Shown here piece by piece: positions 1 to 8,339 of a stretch of 64,000 bases of DNA (positions within the stretch are counted from its first letter, which is position 1; every line of letters starts with the position of its first letter). The notes beneath the pieces were generated by a model, which was not told where the DNA came from, did no database searches, and saw only the letters and a program-made list of their open reading frames with translations. Source of the DNA: Isoptericola croceus (GTDB taxonomy: Bacteria; Actinomycetota; Actinomycetes; Actinomycetales; Cellulomonadaceae); the NCBI RefSeq assembly GCF_029382255.1, contig NZ_JARLLG010000004.1, forward strand, positions 62,001 through 126,000, written 5' to 3'. A program made the position numbers and the translations under genes.

Positions 1-203
1 TGCCCGGGGACGCGTCCTGCGCCACGTTCATCCCGCTCAGCACCAAGGGCGGGCTCGACAAGGTCGTCGCGCACGTCGGTGCGTGCCAGCGCACGGACTG
101 CGTCCACAACGAGGACCTGGAGTGCGCGGCCAGCGCGATCCGCGTCGGTGCCGGACCGCAGGAACCCCACCACGCCGACTGCCTCACCTTCACCACCGAG
201 TGA
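1..203 (+). CDS. DUF1540 domain protein, C-terminal part (5' truncated by window)
   Basis: The reading frame is open from base 3 to the TGA at 201-203, and the start lies outside the window. The visible 66 residues contain the DUF1540 pattern of paired cysteines: an ACQRTDC-type motif, HNEDLECAASAIRVG, then a terminal ADCLTF. In the family the four cysteines are thought to bind a metal. DUF1540 proteins are small cytoplasmic proteins of unknown function, common in actinobacteria and Firmicutes. A strong hairpin follows 16 bases after the stop. Identification is by motif only. Confidence 0.8.
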   Translation, partial: PGDASCATFIPLSTKGGLDKVVAHVGACQRTDCVHNEDLECAASAIRVGAGPQEPHHADCLTFTTE

Positions 204-218
204 CAGACGATCCACGAC

Positions 219-251
219 AAAGGCCTCGGACGGCGGCGTCCGAGGCCTTTG
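219..251. terminator. Bidirectional hairpin terminator between convergent genes
   Basis: A perfect 13-bp stem (aaaggcctcggac at 219-231 with its complement at 238-250) closes a 6-base loop. It lies between the DUF1540 gene on + and the 286-1083 gene on -. The A/T-rich stem ends give short T tracts on both strands. Confidence 0.8.
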
Positions 252-285
252 TGCTTCGCTGGTGGGCTCTGGCGACCTCCGTGGC

Positions 286-1083
286 TCAGCGGTGCAGCTG
301 GCGCAGCAGCTCCAGGGCAGCCTGGTGGGAGTCCGGCAACCCTTCCACCCACACACGCACCGGGCGACGCATGCTCTCGGCGACGCCCAGGACCTCCGCG
401 TTGCGCTCCACGATCTTGCGCACCGACTGCGCCAGGCGAGCCGTCTCCGGCCCGCGCTCGCAGAGCACGGCGAACACGCCGTCGCTCAACGACGCCATCG
501 GATGCCCGCTCCCGAAGACCTGGTCCAGCGTGCGGCCGACCGATGCGGCGCGCGCCATCCGCTGCCAGGCGCCCAGCTCGTCCACCGCCACGTCGAGGAT
601 CACCAGGCAGTGCGAATCGGGGACGTCGCGGTCCGCGCGCTGCGCGAAGCCGTAGGTCTCGCGCAACCGTTCGCCCAGATAGTCAGCGGTGGGGAGCCCG
701 GTGGCGGGGTCGCGGAGGCCGGACGGTCCAGGCTCCCGTTCCCGCACCAGCACCCACCCCTGCGCGGCACCGCGGACGGCGTCCACGTCGAGGGGGGCGC
801 CGACGGACCGGTAGAGGCAGCCGACGTCGTCGAGCGTCTCGTCCAGGCCGATGCCAGCGGCGCTGCGTGCCGTGCCCAGTCGGTGGGCCGCCATCTCAGG
901 AGAGCGGCCGGCCTCGAGTGCCTCCACGAGAGCATCCACCGCAGGGTGGTACCAGTCGCCAGGACGAAGCCATACTTCCGTCAGGCTGGCGGCGCGCCAG
1001 CGCTCACGGGTGTCGGTGGCTGGTGCGCCACCGGGGGGCAAGGGCAGGATCATGATGGTGGGACTTCCATAGGGCTTCATCAT
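286..1083 (-). CDS. Degenerate GGDEF-like hypothetical protein
   Basis: This 265-residue protein has no signal peptide or membrane segment. Residues about 125-250 start with DPATGLPTADYLGERLRE, which resembles the first helix of GGDEF domains (D-x-LTGL-x-N). No GGDEF signature follows at the expected place; the matching region reads FGSGHPMASLSDGVFAV. It is therefore probably a catalytically dead GGDEF-fold protein, or only a look-alike. The N-terminal ~110 residues are unassigned. Two adjacent ATG codons offer a start and neither has a clear ribosome binding site. It converges on the DUF1540 gene and stands alone. Confidence 0.6.
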   Translation of the reverse strand: MMKPYGSPTIMILPLPPGGAPATDTRERWRAASLTEVWLRPGDWYHPAVDALVEALEAGRSPEMAAHRLGTARSAAGIGLDETLDDVGCLYRSVGAPLDVDAVRGAAQGWVLVREREPGPSGLRDPATGLPTADYLGERLRETYGFAQRADRDVPDSHCLVILDVAVDELGAWQRMARAASVGRTLDQVFGSGHPMASLSDGVFAVLCERGPETARLAQSVRKIVERNAEVLGVAESMRRPVRVWVEGLPDSHQAALELLRQLHR

Positions 1084-1243
1084 GACGCAGTTCCGGCAAA
1101 CCGGCGCGGGTGAATCGCAGCCCAGCAGGATTCCCTCACCGCCGCGAGCCGCGCCGTCGGCGGAACGGGCGTAGAGTAGCGCCGTTCGTGCCCGACCGGG
1201 TGCGGGCGCGCACGGGGGCGCAACGAAGAAGCGGATTGGCGAC

Positions 1244-4200
1244 GTGACCGACGTCTACGTGGGATCGGACGGAACGGCTCCCAGCGATGGCGAGCTGATC
1301 CTCGAGGTGCGCAGCGGCAGCCTCGACGCCTACGGAGCCCTGTTCGAGCGGCACGCTTCGGCGGCCAAGGCCCTCGCCCGCCAGTACGTCTCGGCCGCCA
1401 GCGACGCGGACGACGTCGTCTCCGAGGCGTTCCAGCGTGTGCTCGGGGTGCTGCAGAAGGGCGATGGGCCCGACACGCACTTCCGCGCCTACCTGTTCAC
1501 CGTCGTGCGACGTCTCGCGGCCGACCTGTCCCGCCGAGCGCGCCGCATGCGCCCGACGGCGGACGAGGAGACCTTCGAGTCGGCGCTCGGCCCGTCGTCC
1601 TCGCCCGAGGACCCCGCCCTCGCCGGGTTCGAGAACACCGTGGTCGCACGCGCCTACCAGCGGCTGCCCGAACGGTGGCAGGCCGTCCTCTGGTACACCG
1701 AGATCGAACAGCTCACGCCTGCCCAGGTCGCGCCCATCCTCGGCCTGACGCCCAACGGGGTGTCCGCCCTCGCGTACCGCGCGCGCGAGGGCCTGCGCGT
1801 CGGCTACCTGCAGGAGCACCTCTCCACCGACCCCGCCGGCTCGTGCCGGACGGTCAACGCCCTGCTCGGTGGCTACGTCCGAGAATGCCTCTCCCGGCGC
1901 GAGATCGCCCAGGTCGACGCCCACCTCGAGGTGTGCGGCGACTGCCGGACCCTGGTGCTCGAGCTCAGCGACGTCGCGCACGGGATGCGGGCCGTCGTCG
2001 CACCGCTGATCGTCGGCCTGGCGGGGATGGCCGTCCTGGGTGCGTTGCCGGTCGGCCTCGTCACCGGCGGGGCGGTCGGTGCTGGAGCGGTCGGTGCGGG
2101 ATCGGTCGGAGCCGTCGGGTCCGCCGGCGGTGTCGGTGTCGGTGCGACGGCCGGTGCCACGGCGACGGCCGGCGCGACCGCCACGGCGACGGTCGGTGCG
2201 ACGACGACCGCCGTCGCGGCGACCACGGCCGGCGTCTCCGGGGCGACCGTGGCTGCCTCCGCCGGTGCGGTCGCGGTGGCGACCGTCGGTGTCGTCACCG
2301 TCCTGGGAGCCATGGGGACGAACGACCTGCCCTCGGTCGTCGACCCGCCGTCGCACAGCGTCGAGGGCGAACCGTGGCCGAGCGAGGCGGAGCCCGAGGA
2401 GGCTGGACCGCCGGACGAGGACCCGGCAGGGCCCGGTGACCTGCCACCTTTCCTGACCGACGCCGATCTGCTGCCGGAGGACCTCGGGCCGGCACCGGCC
2501 GAGATGGTCGTCGAGATCGCCGAGCCGGACGCCGATCTGCAGCCGCGCGTCATCGAGCACCTGGACCTCCGGGTCGCGAACTCTGGCGAGACCGCGGCGA
2601 TCGGCTCTCACGTGCTCCTCTCGCTCCCGGCCGGGGTTCGACTGGCACCGACGTCGTCGCCCTCAGGGACCGCCGCCGGCGTCGTGCACACGACGCAGAC
2701 GCTCCCCTGCACCCCGACGGCGGCGCCGCAGGAGGCTCTGTGCGCGCTCGGCACGGTCGGGCCGGGCGAGACACGGACCGTCACCGTCCCGCTCGTCGTC
2801 CGTGACGGCGGTGCGTACACGGTCACGGCGCAGACCTGGGCCGACGGTGTGGACCCCCGGAACATCGCGCTCACGCCGATGCAGGTCGAGTACTACGGAC
2901 CCGAGCTCACCGCGCGGACGGACAGCACCGTGGCCGTCGCCAACCCCGGGCTCGCCGAGGTCCCTTTCACGGTGCAGAACAGCGGCGACGAGCCGGTCGC
3001 CGCAGGGTGGACGACGAACGTCCGCGTCCCCGCCGGCCTCGTGCCGCAGGGGATCGGGGGAGACCTCGCGTGCGAGGCCCGTGAACGGCCGGCCGACGAC
3101 GGCGCAGCGGTATGGCGCTGCACAGGCGGAGCGCTCGCGCCGGGCGAGTCGGTGACGGGCCGCGCCACGGTGGTCGCGGACGGCGCGACGGCGCAAGGCA
3201 CCTACGAGGTCAGGGTCGCCCCCACCCTGCCCGACGGCGGTCCCACGGTCCGTTCGGTCACGGCCGTCTCCGCGCCGCGGGCGTGGGAAGGTGCCTACGC
3301 CGGGACGGTGTCGATCGAGGCGTCGTGCCGTGCGACGGGCGGCCTGACCAAGGCGGACGCCGTCGTCGTCGGCACCTACACGAACCTCACCGGCCGCACC
3401 GTGGACGTGACGTTGGAGGCGGCCGGGACGCGCGTCTCGACGTCCACCTCGCTGGCACCCGGCGACGCCACGACACTGACCGCGCCCGACGGGCTGCGCG
3501 TCCCCGCCGGCGAGGGAACGTGGACGCTGTCGACCGTCGTCGGTGGCGCGACCTACAGCCGGACCGTCGCCGCGGGGTCGCACGGCTCCGCCGAGTGCTA
3601 CGACCCGAGCTGGGACGTGCGGACCTCCTCGACCGTCCGCAACGACGGCGGGAAGATCCGGATCGAGGGCACGATCACCAACCGCACGAGCGAACCGATG
3701 CAGGCCTCGATGGCCGCTGCCGGGGGCAAGACCGATGCCGTGCGGCTCGGTGCGGGCGAGACGGTCACCCTCGGCCGCACGACGGACAGCACCGAGCTGG
3801 GGGCGGGGGCCGCCACGTTCCTGCTGTACCGGTGGGTCACCGACTTCGACGGTGACCAACCGGCCACCGGCGTCGTGCCGGCGACCGCACCGACCGTGGG
3901 CTACGAGGCGGCGAAGATCGCTCCGCGTGCCGGCCGGGCAGAGACCGCGGGGGCGTGCACGTACGACGCCGCGAGCGAGACCTCGTGGCGCACGTTCACC
4001 ATCCCCGTCGACAACTCGCGCTCGACCCTGCCCGTGGTCTTCACCGCGCAGGCAGGAGGCAGCAGCCAGGACTCGCGGGTCGCCGCCGGGCAGAAGGGCT
4101 CTCTCAAGCTCCGGGTGGCCTGGGGCACGGAGTCCGGCTCGGTGTCGGCCGACGGCCTCCGGCTCGCGAACCTCGATCTCGGCTTCGCGAGCTGTGCCGA

Positions 4201-5038
4201 GGCACCCTCCTGGCCGGCCAGCGTCCAGGTGAGTGCTGCGACCCAGTGCGACGCCGGCACCGCGCAGATCGTCGTGGACGTCGCCGGCGACGACCGCCGG
4301 TCCTGGACGGCGACCCTGCTGCGCCGGGGGGACGCGGTCGATCAGCGGCAGCTCGCCGCGCGGGGCTCCGTCCGGTTCGTGGTCGACACCGGATCGTGGC
4401 GCACGAGCTCGGGGACCGTGACCGTTCGCCTCGGGCGCACCGTCGAGGGGCAGTCGTTCACGGTCGAGCGAGCCGCCGACCATGACGCGGTCCGCTGCGT
4501 CGTGCGCGACCCGCAGGCTCGACTCGACGAAGGTCCCGTCGAGATGGACCGGTACGGCGACTACGCGACGTCGTGGCGGCAGGTCGGCGTGGTGCTCGAC
4601 AACACCCGGTCCACCGTGAAGACGTCGTTCCACGTCGTCGGACCGCACGGTGTGGAGGAGAAGGTCACCGTGCCGGCGGGCAAGACCCGCACGGTCGAGG
4701 CCCGGCGCGTCGACGGGCGGCACGGTGCCACCTGGGCGGTGTCCTCCCGGGGCTGGTCGACGCAGCTCGAGGTCGAGACGTTCACCGCCGCCGAGGCCGG
4801 CTGGTGCGGCGCGCGGGTGGCGTGGGGCGAGAAGTACTCGGACGGTGACGTGCGGTCGTGGAACGGCAAGGCCCAGCGCTACCTCGGCTGGGACGGGTCG
4901 CCCCCCCAGGGCGAGCACGGCAAGGGTGGCGAGCGCGGCAAGAGCGGCACGTCGTGGTACGACGCCGAGGAGTGGGTCGGCGTGTGGATGGGCCAGTGGG
5001 AGCAGTGGAAGGAGATCGGCCTCTGCGAGTACCGCTGA
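1244..5038 (+). CDS. ECF sigma factor fused to anti-sigma zinc motif, membrane segment and large extracellular region
   Basis: A 1264-residue multidomain protein. Residues ~30-100 are sigma region 2 (YGALFERHASA... then VVRRLAADLSRRAR). Residues ~138-185 are sigma region 4 (LPERWQAVLWYTEIEQLTPAQ...). A zinc-binding anti-sigma motif follows, HLEVCGDC, giving H227-x3-C231-x2-C234. A hydrophobic stretch at ~250-275, an Ala/Gly/Thr-rich stretch with a second hydrophobic patch near 345, and an acidic Pro-rich linker to ~430 come next. About 800 residues of secreted-type beta-rich repeats (DUF11-like) end in a Trp-rich tail. The architecture matches the ECF class with fused anti-sigma and C-terminal ectodomain described in actinobacteria (ECF52-like, from memory). 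Inference: a single-chain cell-surface sensor that frees or restrains its own sigma module. Start is GTG; a TAGAGT -10-like hexamer lies at ~1174. The gene ends 7 bases before convergent upp. Confidence 0.85.
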   Translation: MTDVYVGSDGTAPSDGELILEVRSGSLDAYGALFERHASAAKALARQYVSAASDADDVVSEAFQRVLGVLQKGDGPDTHFRAYLFTVVRRLAADLSRRARRMRPTADEETFESALGPSSSPEDPALAGFENTVVARAYQRLPERWQAVLWYTEIEQLTPAQVAPILGLTPNGVSALAYRAREGLRVGYLQEHLSTDPAGSCRTVNALLGGYVRECLSRREIAQVDAHLEVCGDCRTLVLELSDVAHGMRAVVAPLIVGLAGMAVLGALPVGLVTGGAVGAGAVGAGSVGAVGSAGGVGVGATAGATATAGATATATVGATTTAVAATTAGVSGATVAASAGAVAVATVGVVTVLGAMGTNDLPSVVDPPSHSVEGEPWPSEAEPEEAGPPDEDPAGPGDLPPFLTDADLLPEDLGPAPAEMVVEIAEPDADLQPRVIEHLDLRVANSGETAAIGSHVLLSLPAGVRLAPTSSPSGTAAGVVHTTQTLPCTPTAAPQEALCALGTVGPGETRTVTVPLVVRDGGAYTVTAQTWADGVDPRNIALTPMQVEYYGPELTARTDSTVAVANPGLAEVPFTVQNSGDEPVAAGWTTNVRVPAGLVPQGIGGDLACEARERPADDGAAVWRCTGGALAPGESVTGRATVVADGATAQGTYEVRVAPTLPDGGPTVRSVTAVSAPRAWEGAYAGTVSIEASCRATGGLTKADAVVVGTYTNLTGRTVDVTLEAAGTRVSTSTSLAPGDATTLTAPDGLRVPAGEGTWTLSTVVGGATYSRTVAAGSHGSAECYDPSWDVRTSSTVRNDGGKIRIEGTITNRTSEPMQASMAAAGGKTDAVRLGAGETVTLGRTTDSTELGAGAATFLLYRWVTDFDGDQPATGVVPATAPTVGYEAAKIAPRAGRAETAGACTYDAASETSWRTFTIPVDNSRSTLPVVFTAQAGGSSQDSRVAAGQKGSLKLRVAWGTESGSVSADGLRLANLDLGFASCAEAPSWPASVQVSAATQCDAGTAQIVVDVAGDDRRSWTATLLRRGDAVDQRQLAARGSVRFVVDTGSWRTSSGTVTVRLGRTVEGQSFTVERAADHDAVRCVVRDPQARLDEGPVEMDRYGDYATSWRQVGVVLDNTRSTVKTSFHVVGPHGVEEKVTVPAGKTRTVEARRVDGRHGATWAVSSRGWSTQLEVETFTAAEAGWCGARVAWGEKYSDGDVRSWNGKAQRYLGWDGSPPQGEHGKGGERGKSGTSWYDAEEWVGVWMGQWEQWKEIGLCEYR

Positions 5039-5045
5039 CGGCTGC

Positions 5046-5681
5046 TCAGACGATGCCGTAGAGGCGGTCTCCCGCGTCACCGAGCCCTGGCACGATGTAC
5101 TTCTTCTCGTTGAGCCGCTCGTCGACGGCGGCGACGACGATCTGCACGTCGACGCGGTCGCCGACGGCCTCCTGGACCACCTGCAGCCCTTCCGGCGCGG
5201 CGAGCAGGCAGACCGCGGTGACGTCGCGGGCACCCCGCTCGAGCACGTAGTCGATCGCGGCGACCAGGGTGGCGCCGGTGGCCAGCATCGGGTCGAGCAG
5301 GAACACCTGACGGTCGGTGAGGTCGTCGGGCAGCCGGTTGGCGTACGTGACGGCCTCGAACGTCTCCTCGTCGCGCTGCAGGCCGAGGAACCCCACCTCC
5401 GCAGTCGGGAGCAGTCGCGTCATGCCGTCGAGCATGCCGAGGCCTGCGCGCAGGATCGGGATGACGATCGGGCTCGGGTCGCTCAGCGCGACGCCCGTCG
5501 TGGTCGTCACCGGGGTCCTGACCTCCCGGGGCTCGGTCCGCACGTGCCGGGTGGCCTCGTAGGCGAGCAGGGTGACCAGCTCGTCGACCAGCAGCCGGAA
5601 GATGGGCGACGGCGTCGACTCGTCCCGCAGGACGCTGAGCTTGTGGGCGACCAGCGGGTGGTCGGTGACGTGCAGGCGCAT
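5046..5681 (-). CDS. upp: Uracil phosphoribosyltransferase
   Basis: The enzyme converts uracil and PRPP to UMP (pyrimidine salvage, cytoplasm). The 211-residue chain has the usual family length and the PRPP-binding loop [10 protein letters not shown]. It also has the N-terminal [10 protein letters not shown] segment and the C-terminal uracil-binding [12 protein letters not shown] segment. ATG at 5681 is preferred over GTG at 5687, because TACGGT at 5688-5693 (minus strand) lies six bases before the ATG, which fits a leaderless transcript. It sits alone on the minus strand. Confidence 0.95.
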   Translation of the reverse strand: MRLHVTDHPLVAHKLSVLRDESTPSPIFRLLVDELVTLLAYEATRHVRTEPREVRTPVTTTTGVALSDPSPIVIPILRAGLGMLDGMTRLLPTAEVGFLGLQRDEETFEAVTYANRLPDDLTDRQVFLLDPMLATGATLVAAIDYVLERGARDVTAVCLLAAPEGLQVVQEAVGDRVDVQIVVAAVDERLNEKKYIVPGLGDAGDRLYGIV

Positions 5682-5720
5682 GGACACACCGTACCGGGGT
5701 GGTCGTGTGCGAGGACGCCG

Positions 5721-5754
5721 AAGGGCCCGACCGGTGCGAACCGGTCGGGCCCTT
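5721..5754 (-). terminator. Strong hairpin terminator of the LALTG surface-protein gene
   Basis: A perfect 15-bp stem (aagggcccgaccggt and its complement) closes a 4-base loop. It lies 14 bases past the stop of the 5768-7468 gene and upstream of upp, so it should insulate upp. Confidence 0.8.
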
Positions 5755-5767
5755 CGATCTCAGCAGG

Positions 5768-7468
5768 TCAGCTGTGCTGGAGGCGGCGACGCACCACGAA
5801 CAGCGTCACGCCACCGGCGACCAGCAGGAGGGCCACCGCAGCGGCGATGCCCACGGTCGCGCCGGTGAGGGCGAGCTCGTCCTCACCGGAGGCGCCGTCG
5901 TCCGCGCCGGAGCCGTCCTCGGGCACGTCCACGACGGTCTGGGCGGCAGGGCCGCGGACGTTGCTCGGCGCGTCGACGCAGTCCTCCGACGCCGGCGGGT
6001 AGTTCACGACCGTCGAGTAGTCCGGGTTCACCTCGAACAGGACCTGGACGCCGTCGCGGGTCCACGCGAAGTTGCCGTCCGTCTCGGCGTACGTGCCGTC
6101 CTCGAGCTGCTCCCAGCCCGGCCACTGCAGCGGTTCCTCGTCCGAGGCGCCCGGCCACAGCAGACGACCCTCGAGCGGCAGGCCGGTGGTGACGTGGTCC
6201 GCACCGTCCGGGTTGAGGAACGTGATCGTCAGCGGGTTGTCACCCTCGACCTCGGAGCTCTCCGGCAGCGAGACGCCGTAGACGAGGTACGGCGAGCTGG
6301 CGTCGCAGACGGCGCCGATGTCACCGGGGACGAGCTCGCAGGCCTCGTCGGTGAGGGTCGTCTCGGTGACGGTGTAGAGCGCCGTGGTGGCGTCGACCGA
6401 CGTGTACTCGGCGGGCAGGTCGCCGAGCGTGAAGCCCTCGGCTGCGTGGGCGAGGAAGCCCTCGGTCGTCGACTCGTAGGTGACCTCGTCCGTGTCGGCG
6501 GGAAGCTCGATCAGGTCGTTCTCGGTGCCGCACAGGTCAGTGATTGCGGGAACCGACGGGCTGACGACCGGCAGGTCGGTGTCGCACACGAGGTCGCCGA
6601 AGGTGAAGGTCCACTCGGTCTGCGTGCCCTCGGGGAACTGCTCGCCATCGACCGGGGTGGCGATGACCGTCACCTGGGTGCGGGAGGCGTCCCACTGCTC
6701 GGCGTACTCCGCGACAGTGCTCTCGGGGAGAGTCACGGAGGGCTCGGCGTCGCACACCTCGACGGGTGTGGGAGCCGGCAGCTCGACCGGGGTCGGCACG
6801 TTCTCGTGACAGTCGGGGACGGTGACGAGGTCGCTCAGGTTCTGGTGCTTCGCCTTCACGAGCCACTTGGAGAGCTTGGTGACGGGCGGTTCGATGGTTT
6901 CGGGCCAGGCGAAGTCGTCGGCGAGCCGGACGACGTCCTGCTGAACCCCCCACGCGGGTCCACAGACATCCGTGGGCAGCTCCTCGACGGGCAGCTCGGT
7001 CAAGTACTCGCCGCCCGGGCGGGACGTGACGAACGTCTGGGGGCCCGAGTTGTCCCACGAGGCGTCCTGCTCAGGGTTCTTCTTCTCGTACAGGTAGAGG
7101 CCGGTCTCGAGCGCCGGGGCGGCGGCGCACGGCTCGGTGGTGCCCTTCCGGATCTCGTCGAACTGCTTGCCCTTCTCGCCGTCCCACGCGTCGATCTCGA
7201 CGACCCAGTCGTGCCCGGTCCCGTCGAGCTTGACGGTCGTCGTGAACGACCGGTCGAAGTCCTGGCGAAGCACCTTCTTGCCGTCGACGGAGACGGTGAC
7301 GGTGTTCTTGTCGCCCCGGTGGCCCTTGACGTACTGCGTGAGGTTCAGCGAGAGACTGTCACAGGTGGAATGGACGTTCGGCGTGTGGGCGGAGGCAGGC
7401 ATCGCGGTGGCGACGAGCCCTCCGAGTGCGAGCGCGGCAGTGGCGACGCTCGCGAGGATTCTCTTCAC
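5768..7468 (-). CDS. Secreted cell-wall-anchored protein with LALTG sorting signal
   Basis: The 566-residue product starts with a Sec signal peptide (MKRILASVATAALALGG... cut after ASA). It ends with DELALTG, a 20-residue hydrophobic helix and RRRLQHS, the layout of a sortase substrate. The LAxTG variant is the motif of class E sortases of actinobacteria. The mature part is acidic, rich in Thr/Pro/Glu, with several beta-sandwich-like segments and about ten cysteines. No catalytic domain is recognised; a role as surface or aerial-structure protein is inference. The start is GTG with an AAGGGA site 12 bases upstream. No sortase gene is present in the window, so the transpeptidase must be encoded elsewhere. 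Confidence 0.8.
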   Translation of the reverse strand: MKRILASVATAALALGGLVATAMPASAHTPNVHSTCDSLSLNLTQYVKGHRGDKNTVTVSVDGKKVLRQDFDRSFTTTVKLDGTGHDWVVEIDAWDGEKGKQFDEIRKGTTEPCAAAPALETGLYLYEKKNPEQDASWDNSGPQTFVTSRPGGEYLTELPVEELPTDVCGPAWGVQQDVVRLADDFAWPETIEPPVTKLSKWLVKAKHQNLSDLVTVPDCHENVPTPVELPAPTPVEVCDAEPSVTLPESTVAEYAEQWDASRTQVTVIATPVDGEQFPEGTQTEWTFTFGDLVCDTDLPVVSPSVPAITDLCGTENDLIELPADTDEVTYESTTEGFLAHAAEGFTLGDLPAEYTSVDATTALYTVTETTLTDEACELVPGDIGAVCDASSPYLVYGVSLPESSEVEGDNPLTITFLNPDGADHVTTGLPLEGRLLWPGASDEEPLQWPGWEQLEDGTYAETDGNFAWTRDGVQVLFEVNPDYSTVVNYPPASEDCVDAPSNVRGPAAQTVVDVPEDGSGADDGASGEDELALTGATVGIAAAVALLLVAGGVTLFVVRRRLQHS

Positions 7469-7633
7469 GGCTGTGTGATCCCTTCACAGGTGGGTGCGAG
7501 TGCGGAAACACCCGGCGGGTAGTAAACGGGGATGCGTGCTATTAGAGCATCCTGTCCGTCTCGGGCGGAAGGTCGGTCGCGGGTGAATTGTCCGAGGCAA
7601 CCGGGCGTTCGCTCTGGTCGGTAGCCTGGGCGT

Positions 7634-8158
7634 GTGGAGCAGCCCTCGGTGGACCGACCCGAGCCGGACGACGACGTCTTCCCGCCGAGCACGCTCGGGG
7701 CGCGCCGTGCGGCCTGGGACGACCTCATGGGTGCGGCCCTGGTCGAGGCGGCCCAGGCCATCGCGACGGACGACGTCCCCGTCGGCGCCGTCGTCGTCGG
7801 TCCGGACGGGCGGGTGCTCGGCACCGGTCGCAACCGCCGCGAGGAGTCGGGCGACCCCACCGCGCACGCCGAGGTGCTCGCCCTCCGTGCGGCGGCGGCC
7901 GCCCGGAGAGGCTGGCGGCTGGACGGCTGCACCCTGGTGGTGACGCTGGAGCCGTGCGTGATGTGTGCCGGAGCGCTCGTCGCGGCGCGCGTCGACCGGC
8001 TCGTGCTCGGCGCCTGGGACCCGAAGGCCGGTGCGACGGGCTCGGTGTGGGACATGGTCCGCGACCAGCGCGCGCTGCACGCCGTCGAGGTGGTCGCCGG
8101 CGTGCGGGCCGACGAGTGCGCCGCCGTCCTACGCCGGTTCTTCCAGCCCCGCCGCTGA
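7634..8158 (+). CDS. tadA: tRNA adenosine(34) deaminase
   Basis: TadA converts adenosine-34 of tRNA-Arg(ACG) to inosine. The 174-residue chain carries the deaminase zinc site: H78-A-E80 (catalytic Glu) and the PCVMC motif with C108 and C111. The C-terminal CAAVLRRFFQPRR is typical of TadA. GTG at 7634 lies six bases after the hexamer TAGCCT (7622-7627), which indicates a leaderless message. Starting at ATG 7728 would remove about 31 residues that are not conserved, so the N-terminus is the only uncertain part. Confidence 0.9.
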   Translation: MEQPSVDRPEPDDDVFPPSTLGARRAAWDDLMGAALVEAAQAIATDDVPVGAVVVGPDGRVLGTGRNRREESGDPTAHAEVLALRAAAAARRGWRLDGCTLVVTLEPCVMCAGALVAARVDRLVLGAWDPKAGATGSVWDMVRDQRALHAVEVVAGVRADECAAVLRRFFQPRR

Positions 8159-8187
8159 CCGGCCCCCGCCGCTGACCGGCGCCCTCC

Positions 8188-8250
8188 GCTCGGCACATTC
8201 CGCTCGGATCGGTCGCTCAAGCTGCCGAGCCGAGCGCGAACTGCCGAGCG
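8188..8250. repeat. Element A: degenerate word-repeat palindrome (CTGCCGAGC)
   Basis: CTGCCGAGC occurs at 8222 and 8241 (19-bp spacing). Its complement appears upstream as CGCTCGGCA (8188) and CGCTCGG (8201). The two halves form an imperfect palindrome of about 31 bp per arm. It lies in the 180-base gap between tadA and the histidine kinase gene and codes for nothing visible. Confidence 0.7.
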
Positions 8251-8339
8251 CACCACGTCGGGGGCGTGGGGTAGCCCTACCCGTGGGGCGTGGGTCGGCC
8301 GCATTCCGCGCCGTGGCCCACCCTCGTAGTGTCGGTGCC

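Noticed and set aside
2663-5233. Long minus-strand open frame opposite the sigma-factor fusion
   Set aside because: It is a GC-rich antisense shadow: no family motifs, Arg/Pro/Ala-rich, and it runs through the upp gene end.
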